64,000 bases of DNA from Epithemia pelagica (GCA_946965045.2 OX337229.1:1736001-1800000), one strand, 5' to 3'; positions 21,518 to 33,900 are shown, counted from the stretch's first letter. Made by a program: numbers and translations. Notes: generated from the sequence alone by a model not told the origin.

Positions 21518-23395
21518 TCATTCGGAGTGAGCACCAGGTCCGAACCGGCGTCCATTTGTGCTACCTCGGTCAGTGCCGCCTGTGCCTCCGCCTGTTCCTG
21601 CGTCATTTGCACCTGCCACGGACGGATCCGTTAGCACCGAGGGATCAACACCCCCCGTGTCTGCCGTGTCGATGTCCACATTTCCAATTTCCCGACCACG
21701 TCCACGCCCGTCGCCACGTCCATCGTTACCACCGCGACCCCAATGTCCCCGTCCGGCATGACGACCACCACGGCCACGACCACGGCCGCCAGAATATTGC
21801 CGGAGGTGGGCGCGTTCCTGATGGACGTAAGCTTGTCCCGATGGCCCGAGGGTCTCCATCTCTTGAGAAGAGAATCGCCGATTAACATCGGTGACATCCA
21901 CACCGTAGAACGTAAAGATGCCGTTGTTCTGCTGTAACCCTGGAAAGGAACGTGCACGGGTCGGGGAATGTTCAAACGTGTTGGTTTCGGAGATAAAACG
22001 ATGACAGGCACGATTACCTGTTCCTGGGATGACCTGTGGGTATATTTCCGAAACTTCACGAGAAATATACGCAATGGCAGCAGCCAAGTCCCCACGGTAA
22101 TGCGTACGGACAGTACTCTTGATGACGGCAAACTCGGCCGTTGAAATACGAATGTTATCAAGGAGAATCTTCACTTGGTTAGCACCGGAACGTCGGTTGG
22201 GGGTATCGTCCAAGGTGCGAAAGGCCCGAAGTAATTTAGTCGAGTAGGCATCGAAACTAAAGGCAGGTTCGTTGTGGTAAAAGACAGAATTAAGAATTGC
22301 TTCGGCCTTGTTGATACGCTTTTCTTTTTGTCCTCCCCCATCATAGTGATCTACTAAGGCAAACCAAGCGGCGCGTCCATTCTGGGATGCCTGGAATGGT
22401 TGTATCCACGTAGCGGGTTGATCACGGACACGGTCACTGAGTAGACGATAGACTGCCTTGTTGTCTTCACAAAAGAAAGGCCCGTTGAGGGGGTAGCTGT
22501 ATAGTTCTTGTTCACGTGTTGTCTGAAATATGTGTCCAGGTAGCACCTCTGGTCGGATAACATAATCTAGAGGAGCTTGTTGCTTGCCAATTATGTGTGA
22601 CAGGTATGTGGGAAATTCCTTCGACCAATCTTCCCAGCTATCTTCCTTCAAGACTTCGGGCTTAATGTCGGGCGCCATGTCAGACTCGGCTTTAATTTCC
22701 ATCTCATCCAGAGAATCAGAGAGAACCACTTGGTCAAAATCAGCTGCAGTGACAGCGCGTCGTTGTCTTCTGGATCTTGAAGCCCAAAAGCATGGCCCTT
22801 GTATGTTCTTGACGACGCTTGTGGGCAGACTTATATTGTTCGGAGCCGGGCGCTTCTCCAACCGCGAAGCCAACGACGTCACGTCATCCTTGCTCATCCG
22901 CCCGAACGCATGGATGGAGTTAAGCCTTTCGACATTTTCTAGAACGTTTATTTCGTTAGCATTCGCCCCACAGACTGTGAGGACCAGTCCGACTTGCGAG
23001 AGAGCAGGTGGCGGTCCCGCTGGTGGATGCGGGATCGGGGGAGGAGGCGGCGGAGCGCCGCCGCCGTCGCCATCTCCGCCTCCATCGCCTCCGCCGCCGT
23101 CTCCACCACCGGCAGGAGCGGCAGGAGCACCTTCGTCCCCAGTTCCAGTACTCCCAGTTCCTGTTCCTCGAGTATTCCCGACTCGCGAACGCGAGCCACC
23201 AGTACTACCACCAGTGCCACCATCACCGGGGTTCCCATTCATTCCTGTTTTTCTCGCCGCAGGTTTCCGTCCTGCATCTGTCCCCGTACTGGTTCCCCCC
23301 GCTGGAACAGCGGTTCCCTGCACATTCCGTGCTTCCGACCCTTCGGGGTCATTTTCCGGTGGGTTCTTCGTTGCAGCTCTAGTTGCCGTTACCAT
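21518..23395 (-). CDS. E0 Gag-like protein
   Basis: About 625 residues from the ATG at 23395 (a longer frame reaches into the LTR). The first 150 residues are Gly/Pro/Asp-rich (GGGDGDGGGAPPPPPP). A structured middle resembles Copia gag (LNSVFYHNEPAFSFDAYSTKLLRAFRTLDD and a later CHRFISET segment), and the C-terminus is Arg/Gly-rich (GGRGRGRGGRHAGRGHWGRGG), a likely nucleic-acid-binding tail in place of a CCHC knuckle, which I do not see. It ends in TGA just before the protease. Confidence 0.75.
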   Translation of the reverse strand: MVTATRAATKNPPENDPEGSEARNVQGTAVPAGGTSTGTDAGRKPAARKTGMNGNPGDGGTGGSTGGSRSRVGNTRGTGTGSTGTGDEGAPAAPAGGGDGGGGDGGGDGDGGGAPPPPPPIPHPPAGPPPALSQVGLVLTVCGANANEINVLENVERLNSIHAFGRMSKDDVTSLASRLEKRPAPNNISLPTSVVKNIQGPCFWASRSRRQRRAVTAADFDQVVLSDSLDEMEIKAESDMAPDIKPEVLKEDSWEDWSKEFPTYLSHIIGKQQAPLDYVIRPEVLPGHIFQTTREQELYSYPLNGPFFCEDNKAVYRLLSDRVRDQPATWIQPFQASQNGRAAWFALVDHYDGGGQKEKRINKAEAILNSVFYHNEPAFSFDAYSTKLLRAFRTLDDTPNRRSGANQVKILLDNIRISTAEFAVIKSTVRTHYRGDLAAAIAYISREVSEIYPQVIPGTGNRACHRFISETNTFEHSPTRARSFPGLQQNNGIFTFYGVDVTDVNRRFSSQEMETLGPSGQAYVHQERAHLRQYSGGRGRGRGGRHAGRGHWGRGGNDGRGDGRGRGREIGNVDIDTADTGGVDPSVLTDPSVAGANDAGTGGGTGGTDRGSTNGRRFGPGAHSE

Positions 23396-23439
23396 ATTCC
23401 TGTAGTTCCCTTCCCAGTCTCGCTCTGGGTCTGATAAAC

Positions 23440-23581
23440 TGTTTCGTTCTGTTCGTAACAAGAAGATTAGTAATTATACCTAACGTAACGTGTATCATGC
23501 AAAAGTAGTAAACCAGTAAACGGTAATTCCCCCAAAGATACTCTCCAACATCCGGGTAACCCCACCGACCCGAATGAAACA
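23440..23581 (-). repeat. E0 5' LTR
   Basis: 142 bp, 140 identical positions to the 3' LTR by eye. It would contain the element promoter. Its outer edge lies 340 bp before the chlH start codon. Confidence 0.9.
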
Positions 23582-23921
23582 TATACCCCATTGGTAGACA
23601 CGCCTAGTCCGTGCGACGTCTTTATCTTGCCAAACAGCTTTTACGGGACTTATATCATATATCAGTTCACGTATGTGACGTGTAGGGAGAGGCTGCTTCT
23701 CTTCACGAGTCACGAGTCATGAGTCACAAGATCTTTTTGTCATTTTTCGCCCCTCTTTTTTCTCTCTTTTTGCGAAGCGCAAAAATGATGATTCAACCCT
23801 TCGTCAAATTTCAACAACAAGAACAACAGTGTATACCAACAACCAAAACAAACTCCTCCACTGTTCTTTCGAAGCAACCTTTCCAAACAGAGCTCTAAAT
23901 ATACCATCAGTCGAGTCTAGG
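23582..23921 (+). promoter_or_regulatory. chlH upstream region with bZIP-type motifs
   Basis: 340 bp between E0 and the chlH ATG. It holds TGACGT (23676-23681) and, within CACGAGTCACGAGTCATGAG (from 23704), three GAGTCA copies, the last forming TGAGTCA (23720-23726). TGACGT is the core bound by diatom bZIP/aureochrome-type regulators, and TGAGTCA is a general bZIP site. Function is inferred from sequence only. Confidence 0.45.
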
Positions 23922-26900
23922 ATGACGCGGACAAGACCGTGTCTGTCAAACATAGTGGTTTGCTCAGCCTTGTGCCTGGCGTTTTGGACGAGAGAAGCGA
24001 GCGCGTTCTCATTTTCCAACCGTCATGTAAGACACCCATTCATCAACGGCAATCATCAAGGCTTGCAAACAAAACTATGCAGCGCAGTAGTGGAAGAGTC
24101 AAGTACCAAAGAAGACTTCTCTTTCGACAATGGCAAGAAACGTCAAAAGATTGTGCTCGTTGCAGGCTTTGAGTCGTTCAATCGTGAGCAGTACCAACAA
24201 GCCGCTGTGGCTCTGAGTGATCATGTCGACTTGCAAGTATTTGCAGACTCAGATATCCGTTTGGATCTGTCGGTCATTCAGCAACAACAAAAGCAACTTG
24301 AGCAGGAACAGCAGGGCAACGACACTGCAACAACCTCTTCGCATCATGTGGACCCTCTGGTCGACAACACGATCAACCCAGTCTTCCGCAAAGCAGTTCT
24401 AGAAGCGGATGTCTTTGTCGGTTCGTTGATTTTTGACTACGATGATGTTCAGGCTGTTCAGAGTCTGCTTCCTGCTGTAACTGGTCCCCGATTGCTGTTT
24501 GAATGTGCAACGGAAATCATGGAGTTCAATCAAGTTGGTAGCTTCAACATGAAACCAAGTGGAGACGGCTCTGCCGCTGGACCTCCTCCTGCCGTCAAAG
24601 CGATTTTGAGCAAATTTGGCTCCGGCAAAGAGGAAGACAAGCTCGCTGGGTACATTAAACTGTTAAAGTTCGGTCCAGACCTTTTGAAGTTTGTTCCAGG
24701 GGATAAGGCAACCGATTTGCGAACCTGGCTCGAATGTTATAGATACTGGAACCAAGGAGGACGACTAAATGTGCAATCTATGCTCCAACTTTTGGCTGAT
24801 CGAGCTGAACTTGATCAACATCAATCACTAGGGGGAAATTTTGCGGCATCTGTATTGGACAAACTTCCGCCCGTCCAGGTGACGCCTGATTTGGGATTGA
24901 TTCACCCAGTTCGTTTTCGTGATCCCTCAACTCGCTCCAGCCCCTTTTTCGATTCTCCTGCATCGTACATGGCTTGGAGAAGGTCTGCTGCGTGCAAGGA
25001 AGCTGCGGCAAAGCAAGGATTCCAGTTGGCCGACATTGAAACCGCACCCGTTGTCGCTGTCCTTCTATACCGAAAACACGTGATTACAGAGCAAGGCTAC
25101 ATACTCGACTTGTTGACAATCATGGAAAAGCAAGGAGTGGTACGTCAATGTTAAATGGATGAAATGACTGGCAATAAGTTCTTGAAGTATCTTACGGCTT
25201 ATTGTTCTTATGTTCTTGACAGATCCCAGTACCCGTTTTTATTAATGGAGTGGAAGCGCACACAATGTAAGTCTTTGTCTTGGTGTGGAGATTGGTACCA
25301 GGGTCTTTTGTTCATTCCAGGACTAACTTTTCGAATGGTTTCGTTACGCTTCAATAATCGATATGCTCATAGTGTTCGAGATTGGCTGACGTCCACAGAA
25401 GAGATCAAGCAAGTTGCTGCTGACAAAGTAAAACGCGCGAGCAGTTACGAGCCCTCAAAGGCAGCAAAAGTTGACGCCATTGTCAATACGATTGGATTCC
25501 CACTTGGTACGTAGGTAAAGGGACCTTTGTCCTCCTTTGCTGAGATTTGTCTCACGGTGCTGCTGTTTCTTAGTCGGTGGACCAGCAGGTTCTATGCAAG
25601 CGGGTCGGTGAGTGATTCATGTGTCAAACCACCAAATGCTTTTTTTCTGTATCTGACTATTTCTTCCCTCAAACTTCTCCAGTGATACGGCAGTGGCCGA
25701 GGAACTTCTGAGCTCCATGAACATCCCGTACTTTGTCGGAAGTCCTTTGTTCCTCCAGAGTATTCCTGTGTGGAAAGACAAAGGAGTACTGTAAGTTGAG
25801 TTACAGTGGTACCATTAGAGCGACGTTCGAGTCTCTTACTTTTTTGTTTCACAGTGGTCTGAACTCTGTTGTTCTGTATGGCTTACCCGAATTGGACGGA
25901 GCGATTGATACAGTAGTGTTAGGTGGACTTGTTGGCGACAAGATCGCTTTGGTTCCAGAACGCGTGCGCAAGCTGATCTCGCGCATTCAGAGTTGGGTCG
26001 ATCTTCGGAGGACTCCGCCTAAGGATCGACGTATTGCGATCTCAGTTTATGGCTTTCCTCCCAATGTGGGTGCTGTGGGAACTGCGGCTCTCCTTGATGT
26101 TCCTCACTCTCTTGACAATTTATTGCGTCAGTTGGAGAAAGAAGGATACGACGTGGGAAACTACGTCAATGACCCCGATGCCAATGGGCAATCGATCATT
26201 GCAGCTTTGTCTGTTCTTTCTGAACCAGCTGTCGTTGCTGGAGGTGCCAGTCGTATGGCAGATGCACTGGAGGCAAAAATCGCTAGAGCAAAGGCTGGAG
26301 ATCAAACAGTTAACGAAGCGCTGGCACTTCCGGGTGCAGGCCTTGGAGGAGCCGAAGTATTGGCAAAGGATGTCACATCCACGGAACTAGAAAAGACGAT
26401 TGGCAAATATATGTTCAAGAAGGTTCGTCGGTCGTGGGCTGAGACGGAGCGGGGCCCAGGTGTGTCGAGAGATGGTGATTCGGTAGTCGCTGGTGTGCAG
26501 ATTGGAAATGTGTTTGTGTATGTCCAGCCTTTACTTGGCGTTGAAGGAGATCCCATGAGGCTACTGTTTGAAAGGGACCTGACACCACATCCGCAGTACA
26601 TTGCCACGTATGCCAACCTGCAAAAGCGACCCGATAGTGTGTTTGCCTCAGACGCAATCATTCATCTCGGAATGCACGGTACAGTGGAATGGCTTCCGGG
26701 ACAACCACTAGGAAACGACCGGAAGTCGTGGAGTGACGAACTGCTGGGATCACTCCCAAATCTTTATGTTTACGCTGGTACGTGAAATCTGAATGGTACG
26801 GTTACGAAGCAATAGCTTCTCACAATATCTCTTTTCCTTCAGCGAATAACCCCAGTGAAAGCATTCTAGCAAAACGCAGGGGTTATGGTACTCTGGTTTC

Positions 26901-28949
26901 CCACTCCGTTCCGCCTTATGGACGCGCGGGACTGTATCAAGATTTGGCTCAACTCAAAGAATTAACATCCGAGTACAGAGAGAACGCGGCCAGTGGTGAA
27001 ACAGAGAAAAACAGCATAGAGCTCTCCCAAAGCATTTATGATACCGCCAGCCGATGCGGAATGCTCAACGATGTGCCTCTGTGGACCGATCACGAAGCAA
27101 AGTGCGATCCAGTCACGAGTACTGAGCTCCCAGACACACTGTCTCCGGAAGCCTTCGGAACCTGGGTATCTGAGCTATCCACATACCTTGCTGTTTTGCA
27201 GGAGCGCCTTTTCTCCAGTGGTCTGCATGTCTTGGGAGCCGTGCCGAATGAGGAGGCGCTCGACTCGTATCTGGAAGCCTACTATGGGGACAAATTCACG
27301 GAGAAACAACGACACGATGCAATCTCAAGATGGAAAGAGAACTCTGCCATGGCACACGCAGGTGAACCAAGTGCCTTTGTGAAATGGATTGATTTCTTTT
27401 ACGACCTGATTGCACCCAAGGAGAGCATTGAGAAACCAGATAAAAGCGAACAAGACGAACTGCTCGACGAAGCGACAAACATTGTATCTCTTTTGGGACG
27501 GACGCACGAAGAGATTGATTCGCTGCTCAATGGACTTGACGGTGGTTATATCTTACCCAAACCCGGAGGAGACTTGTTGCGCGATGGACCAGCCGTTCTC
27601 CCAACTGGTCGAAATGTGCACGCCCTGGACCCGTATCGAATGCCATCTGCCGGTGCCTGGTTGCGGGGACAAAAGGCTGCGCAAGAAATCATACGACAGC
27701 ATCAAAACGCCAATGACGGAAACTATCCGGAAACGGTTGCGGTTACACTATGGGGATTGGATGCTATCAAAACACGAGGTGAATCCGTAGCAATTGTTTT
27801 GGCCCTCGTTGGCGCAAAGCCTGTGAAAGAAGGAACTGGTCGAATTGTAAGGAATCTCATTCATGTTGTCCCGTCGAATTATGAGAGAACCAACCAGTGC
27901 ACTTCTCACTCTCTTTGTCTTTACTATGGCAGGTGAGGTATGACCTTGTTCCGCTGGAAGAGCTTGGTCGTCCTCGGGTGGACGTGCTTGCGTCTTTGAG
28001 TGGCATCTTTCGCGATTCCTTCTCGAACATTGTCGATTTGTTGGATGACATGTTTGAACGTGCGGCTTCAGCCGATGAACCAGACAATATGAATTTTATC
28101 AAAAAGCACTCGAACGAACTTGTCCAAGAAGGAACCAGTGAGCGGACTGCAGCTCGACTATTCAGCAACCCACCTGGTGACTTTGGCAGTATGGTAAACG
28201 AAGTCGTCGGGACGGGTGAATGGGACAACGAGGAGTCCTTGGGGGAAACCTGGCGAGGCCGCAATGTGTATTCCTATGGTCGCAACGAGCGTGGTGGAGA
28301 TGTGGCGGGGACGCCGCGACCGGAAGTTCTTGACAAGCTCTTGACCACAACAGAACGGATTGTTCAGGAAGTAGATTCGGTGGAATATGGACTGAGTGAT
28401 ATTCAAGAATATTATGCCAATACGGGTGCCCTGAAAAAGGCTGCCGAGAATCGCAAGGAAAGGGATGCCACCACAGGAAAGCGAAAAAAGGTTGCCCTGT
28501 CCGTGATTGAAGCCTTTGGAACGGGAAGTGACACGGACGACGTTCCCGTACGGGATGTAGAAGAGGTGTTACGGCTCGAATATCGCAGCAAGCTTCTGAA
28601 TCCCAAATGGCGAGATGCCATGTTGGCACAAGGATCGGGTGGAGCCTACGAAGTGAGTCAACGCATGACGGCTATGATTGGATGGGCGGCGACTGCCGAG
28701 GTGGACAATTTTGTGTTTGATCAAGCGGCAGAACGATATGCATTGGACCAAGATGTGGCCCAACAGTTGCAACGATCCAATCCAGAAGCCTTTAAAAATG
28801 TCGTACGAAGATTGTTGGAAGCGGCCGGACGAGGCATGTGGGAAACGGATGAAAAGACACTGGGCAAATTGAGAGAGTTGTACGCCGATGCGGATGACCT
28901 GGTAGAGCAAGGTTCCAGTCCCGCTCGAGCAAGCAGCAGAACTCGTTAA
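23922..28949 (+). CDS. chlH: Magnesium chelatase subunit H (plastid targeted)
   Basis: Catalyses, with ChlI and ChlD, ATP-driven Mg insertion into protoporphyrin IX, the first committed chlorophyll step, in the plastid stroma. Eight exons: 23922-25139, 25223-25266, 25373-25506, 25574-25607, 25683-25790, 25855-26777, 26843-27846, 27933-28949 (4482 bp, 1493 residues, single frame). The N-terminus is a signal peptide ending EASAFSF, the ASAF cleavage motif of secondary-plastid import, then a transit region. ChlH signatures include IPVFVNG-like VPVFINGVEAHT, PLFLQSIPVW, VYGFPPNVGAVGTAALLDVP, HLGMHGTVEWLPG, SNPPGDFGSMVN and MTAMIGWAATAEVDNFVFDQA. The ATG at 23922 is the first in frame. Introns are 64-106 bp. 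Length exceeds land-plant ChlH by about 100 residues, largely the bipartite leader and internal inserts. Confidence 0.95.
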
Positions 28950-29266
28950 GTGCCTCTGGTCACAGTCGTCACACCCGCATCATTCTGAAACGACTGAAAG
29001 GATCTTATTGTGTCTTTGCTTTGAAAGCAAACATATTTCTGCTAGGTCGTTGATGAAACCACACGATCATCCAGAAGAGGGATGAGTACCACTCTGGCTG
29101 ACCTCAGTGGCTCCGTAACTTTGTACTATCCTTTATAGCTCGTTTGATTCGACACGATAATAAAAAGATAGACAACTGGCTGTAGTGTTTGTACATGTTC
29201 CAATTGTCGTCATCATCATGACAGAAACCATCCGTAACGTCAAGTCCGTTCCTTCGCATTTTGCCG
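28950..29266. other. Convergent intergenic region
   Basis: 3' flanks of chlH and of the DUF1295 gene; nothing recognised. Confidence 0.4.
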
Positions 29267-30505
29267 TCATGGTCGTGGCCCAAACCAAAACTCGAAATGA
29301 GGCACCAAGAGTGGAGTAGTATCGACATAGTGTGTATAGGCCGGGTCGATCCCATAGCCATACCGTTCCTTGGCTTGTGCGACGGCATTGGAAATGTGTC
29401 CCGTGGCTTGTCCGTACAAGAGCAGTGTCACCAAGAGGGGACCCAAGCATGTCGCGGCACCCAGACGAAACAAGGACCGCGTCGGTGACCCAGCAACGAC
29501 ATAGGCTGGTCCATTCAAAATCCAAATACCCATCCAAAAGACAATGTCTCCGAACCAATTGGGATGTTGACAGAGTTTCCACAATCCGACCTGGCAAAAG
29601 GACGGCGTCACCGACGTTTGTGGCAAATGGTATTTCCAAAACCACTTTTGCAAATCCGCCACGGTTTCCACTCCCAAGCCAATCCCACACAACGTCACGC
29701 CGACAACAGAACAGATTCGGTTGCCGTTTTGGTGTGGTTGCATGGCACCCAAGAAATGTGGCAAGGCCGTGCCAATGCCCCAAAGCGCAGAGGCAGTCCA
29801 AAACAAGGTTGTGCCCCCCGCAGATGCCAAGGTATTGGTCAATCGCTCATCGTGTGGTCGCATGATCATGGCACGATAGCCCAAAAAGGTCATTAATCGA
29901 ATGGACCACAGGACAATGGCCAGGCCCGAAATCAAAATGCGACGATTACGGGCAGCCTTCTTCCAACTGGGTGCCAAACTGGTAAAAATAGCTCCCACAC
30001 CCACTAGATCCAAATGGACATGAGACTTTGTGACCATTGAAATGATCCATCCAACGACACTGAATCCTAGAGAAATTTGAATGCTCTTCCACAAGAGCGC
30101 ACGGGACAGTGGTTGTTGTTGTTGTTGCCAAGTCGATGGAGGTCGTATTCTTCTTGATTGCTGTTGTGGGACGCGATGTTCGGTGGAACGGCCATTATCA
30201 CTAGTTTTACCATCCTCTGGTTCCTTTTGATTGGTTTCTTGCCGTTGTTGTTGTTGGTTTCTTCGTTGTCGTGATCGAGGTGGTGTGGATCGTTCCTGAA
30301 AGGTGACGGTCCGTCGTTGTTGGGGTCGTTGGTCATTTGATTTGGACAGGAGATTGGACCGAATAGTACTTGGTTTGTTCGTAGGAGTAGCATGATTATT
30401 ATTATTGGGAGATTGTGAGGCGGCTGGTGGTTGGGACGATGATGATGGTGGAGGTCTCCGACGCTTCAAGGAAGACGATGACGAGGATTGGACCGAAGAA
30501 GACAT
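29267..30505 (-). CDS. DUF1295 / steroid 5-alpha reductase-like membrane protein
   Basis: 412 residues, intronless. The N-terminal 140 residues are disordered and rich in Ser, Asn, Gln and Arg. The rest has six or more hydrophobic helices and the family core WSIRLMTFLGYRAMI...DER, then GLWKLCQHPNWFGDIVFWMGIWI, which matches the DUF1295/ICMT-like signature (W..CRHPNYFGE...W) near the nucleotide-binding C-terminus. Known relatives are NADPH-dependent reductases or methyltransferase-like enzymes in the ER; substrate unknown. The start is the ATG at 30505. Faces the DOA10-like gene head to head across 437 bp. Confidence 0.8.
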   Translation of the reverse strand: MSSSVQSSSSSSLKRRRPPPSSSSQPPAASQSPNNNNHATPTNKPSTIRSNLLSKSNDQRPQQRRTVTFQERSTPPRSRQRRNQQQQRQETNQKEPEDGKTSDNGRSTEHRVPQQQSRRIRPPSTWQQQQQPLSRALLWKSIQISLGFSVVGWIISMVTKSHVHLDLVGVGAIFTSLAPSWKKAARNRRILISGLAIVLWSIRLMTFLGYRAMIMRPHDERLTNTLASAGGTTLFWTASALWGIGTALPHFLGAMQPHQNGNRICSVVGVTLCGIGLGVETVADLQKWFWKYHLPQTSVTPSFCQVGLWKLCQHPNWFGDIVFWMGIWILNGPAYVVAGSPTRSLFRLGAATCLGPLLVTLLLYGQATGHISNAVAQAKERYGYGIDPAYTHYVDTTPLLVPHFEFWFGPRP

Positions 30506-30942
30506 GGTCACAACAAAGGATGGTACACGATACAGAATACAGTCTTCTCGTTTTTTTCTCTCTCTTTACAATGATCACGTCGTCCTCTTGATGATCCTTT
30601 TGAGGGATGATGGCAGTTGGCATAAACTTCTGCTAGAATGATGCGCAGAGAAGATGAGGGGGTGGAACGGATGAGAATCTTTTTCAGTCGCTTAGTAAAA
30701 GGGGGCAAAGGCCCCCACTATTTGGGGTCACGGAAGAGGGACAGACTCTTTGAAACGCGTACGCGCGGCTCCATACAAAATCTAACGGCACCTTTCCTCG
30801 GGTGGGAATATCATCATTCATCATCTCGATTCGCAAACCAAAAACGAGAAGAAGAAGAAGATCGTATCCGTATCAACAACCACCATTGAGGAATCATAGA
30901 CTTTCTTTTGGTTGAGGAAACGCAAGACAATTTCCAGAAAGA
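30506..30942. promoter_or_regulatory. Divergent intergenic region (shared promoter, inferred)
   Basis: 437 bp between head-to-head genes. It contains a GA-rich purine stretch near 30840-30860; no defined motif. Confidence 0.35.
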
Positions 30943-33900
30943 ATGGTGGAGGAGGAACCGGAATGCCGTATTTGTCGTGGTCCTGCGGAGGAAGGGTAGG
31001 TTTTCTTACATTGTGTTCGAAATTTCCTCCGCTGGCCTTGTTGCTCACAGTTGTTTTTGTATCTTTCATGTTTTTTCTTCTTTTTGCTACTCCTGGTTTC
31101 GTTCGGTATTGTTGTCCAACGACGAATCACCTCAACATACCGCTCCTCCCCTCAAAACAACAAACATATTCAGTCATCCCTTGTTTCGTCCCTGCAAATG
31201 TTCGGGAAGCATTGGCTGGACGCACCAGGATTGTTTGCAATCCTGGTTGGCTGTGAACCATGCGACCAAATGTGAATTGTGTGGAACCCCCTTTCGCTTT
31301 GCCAATCAATACGCCGACAACACACCCGATCGCTTGCCCGTCGTGGAAGTCTTGGTTGGTTTTACCCGCAATGTGGTGGCCACCTGGCTGCCCCTGTGGA
31401 TCCGTGTCACTGTCGCAGCCGCTCTCTGGTTGGTGGTAGCACCCTTGGCAACCTCCTTTATGTATCATGGATGGATGCATGGTACATTGGGCTTGTTTCG
31501 AATACAACAACAACAACAACAGGCTTATCCTTCATCAATGACCTGCAGTTTGTTGGTGGATGAATTGGTCTCGGGTGCCGTCTTGGTGGCCCTCGTCTTG
31601 TTTTCCTTTTTGTCGCTCATGAGTTTGGTGGACTTTTTACGAGCCGAATGGCAAGAACCTGGCGGGAGACCACTCCGCGATGCAGCCCATCCTGCTCCCC
31701 GAGACGAAAACAACAACCATAATAATAATCCTGCGAATGCCAATATGGAACACCACCCTCCCGACGGAGCTGCGGTCGATGCCGCCATTTTTGACGATTG
31801 GGTACAAACGCAACAGCAACAACAACAACAACAACAACAAACGTTACTACAGCCAGCCCTGGATGCACCAGAATCCCAACAATCCTCACCACTCAACGAC
31901 GACGAGGACGACGGAGACGATTTATTATTGGCCACAACCGTCGGACCAACAACCACTCGAGAGACAACGAGCAACACAGAGAACGAGGATTCCTTCAATG
32001 ATGTTGACTCAATGCGACCGGCGTATGAAGAAGATCAGGACGAAAATGGAGAAGTTGTGGAAGTTGTACCCGAACCGGTTCGCAATGTGGCAGAGGAGGT
32101 CCACGAGGCACCCGTTGTGGAAGATGTGGACGACGAAGAGGAGGAGGACGACGACGACGACGACGACGACGAACTTGCGCGGGATGATGAGGAGGAGGAT
32201 GAAGTGGCACACGAGTTGCAACGGTTTCTTCATCCAGTCGACAATCTCAATATCATGGATCGTCTTCCCCCTCCCGAAAACAATGAAAACGACAATGACA
32301 ACAACAATGCCAATGATCAACCCAACAACAACAATAATAATGATGGCTTGGAAGACGATCCAGTGTTGGATGCCGATCTCAACATTGCCCTCGATGAATT
32401 GCTGGGGGTTCGAGGCCCGCTGTGGATTGTCGTACGAAACTTGCTCTGGTTATTGGCTTTCAATACGCTTTACTTGGCGATTTTTGCCTTTGTACCACGC
32501 GTCATTGGATCCATGGCCGTCTCCCTCTGGCTTCCTTCCGCGACGGGGAGCGCTCCGACAGCAGAAGTATTAGATCCGGCAATTACTAGCAATCTAACAA
32601 CCCTGGCAACCAATGTCACTGCCAATGAATCCTCCGTGCTGGCCATGGCCAATATGACAGAAGCGGAAACGTTGGAGGAGGCTTTCCAACTGGTAGAACC
32701 CAATCTCACCTTTGCCACCAACGCGACCAGTCGGCTCTTGGAAAATGTCACTTTGATGGACGACGAAAACAACCACACCACCAACATCAATACGTCAGCA
32801 GCCACTGTGATTGTCAATTATACAATCATGGGAATTTTCACAGCCATTGAACAAGAAAGCGCCCGTCTCCGAACCACCTTTCGATTGAATGATTTCCTCT
32901 TGGTGACCATTGGGTATGCCTGTGCCGCGGCGAGTATTATTCTGATGCGCTACGTATGGATGGTAGTTCTCTTCAAGCCCAACCCTCCCAATGCTAACAA
33001 TAATGAGGCTGGAAACAACAATGCCGATGATCTTCGAGACGCCTTGTTTCGAGTAGTGAATCAGGGGGATGATGGCATGGAACCACCGCCACAAGCCGAA
33101 GGAATCCACAATCCACACCATCCACTTCACAATCAGATGGATGAAGATGGACATGTGGCGATTGGTGTCGCAGTGGAGACTGTCCTGGATGCGGCCGCGT
33201 CCATTGTCAAGGTGGGAGTCTTGCTCTTTCTCAAAATGTTTTTACTGCCCGTCATGTTGGGCTTTTGTTTGGATTGGAGCACGATTTCATTCTTTCAAAG
33301 AACTCTGGATGACATTATACTGTATGCCGGTCGAGACTTGTTTTCTTTCTTGTTTCTTCATTGGGTAGCGGGAATTTCCTTTATGCTGCTTGTCACAGTT
33401 TCAGTATTGCAGCTACGGGAGGTCGTGCATCCAAATGTGTTGGCCCATATCATTCGTCCTCAGGAACCTCAACCAGATTTGTTGGGCAATTTGTTGCACG
33501 ATTCCTTAGTGACACATGGCAAACGATTGTTTCTTTCCTTGATTATCTATGTCCTTCTCCTTGTCCTTCAAATTCACATTCCGGTTCACATGGTTGTGTC
33601 GTTCATGGGTGGTCCCTCGTCCTTTTGGAAGCTCAAGTTCTACTACCTGCTAACGCCCCGACTGCAAGTACCACTCGAACTGTGTATCTTTCATCTCTGC
33701 ATGCTTGCCTTCTTGGAAAAGAACAAGAACTCAATTGGAGAACTTCAACATTACTGGCTCAAAACCGTTGCTCAACTGATGGACTTTAGCAACAGCTTTA
33801 TTCCCCATGAAGTGGAAAAATTCCACTTTTTGGGTTCCCGTCTTGTCTTTACCGACGATCCGTCCAGTGGTCGTGTGGTGGATCCATTTTGGTACGAGTT

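Larger units (their letters stand above)
17462..23581 (-). mobile_element. Copia LTR retrotransposon E0 (full length, pol defective)
   Basis: Bounded by 142-bp direct repeats (17462-17603 and 23440-23581), each starting TGTTTC and ending GAAACA, differing at two positions. TATA flanks both outer ends (17458-17461 and 23582-23585), fitting a 4-bp target duplication or a 5-bp one with a mismatch. Transcription is on the minus strand. The order gag, protease, integrase, RT, RNase H identifies Copia. Next to the 5' LTR the minus strand reads TTTATCAGACCCAGAGCG, close to the initiator-tRNA primer site TGGTATCAGAGC of plant Copia elements; next to the 3' LTR is a purine-rich GCGGGGAC. Coding is interrupted by two in-frame TGAs and one deletion. 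Confidence 0.9.

Noticed and set aside
22584-23405. Pro/Ser-rich plus-strand frames opposite E0 gag
   Set aside because: Mirror image of the Gly/Asp-rich gag coding strand in GC-rich repeats; composition artefact.
30908-31170. A direct start of the DOA10-like protein at 30908 without an intron
   Set aside because: That reading destroys the first half of the RING-CH; the spliced model from 30943 restores the Cys pattern in phase.
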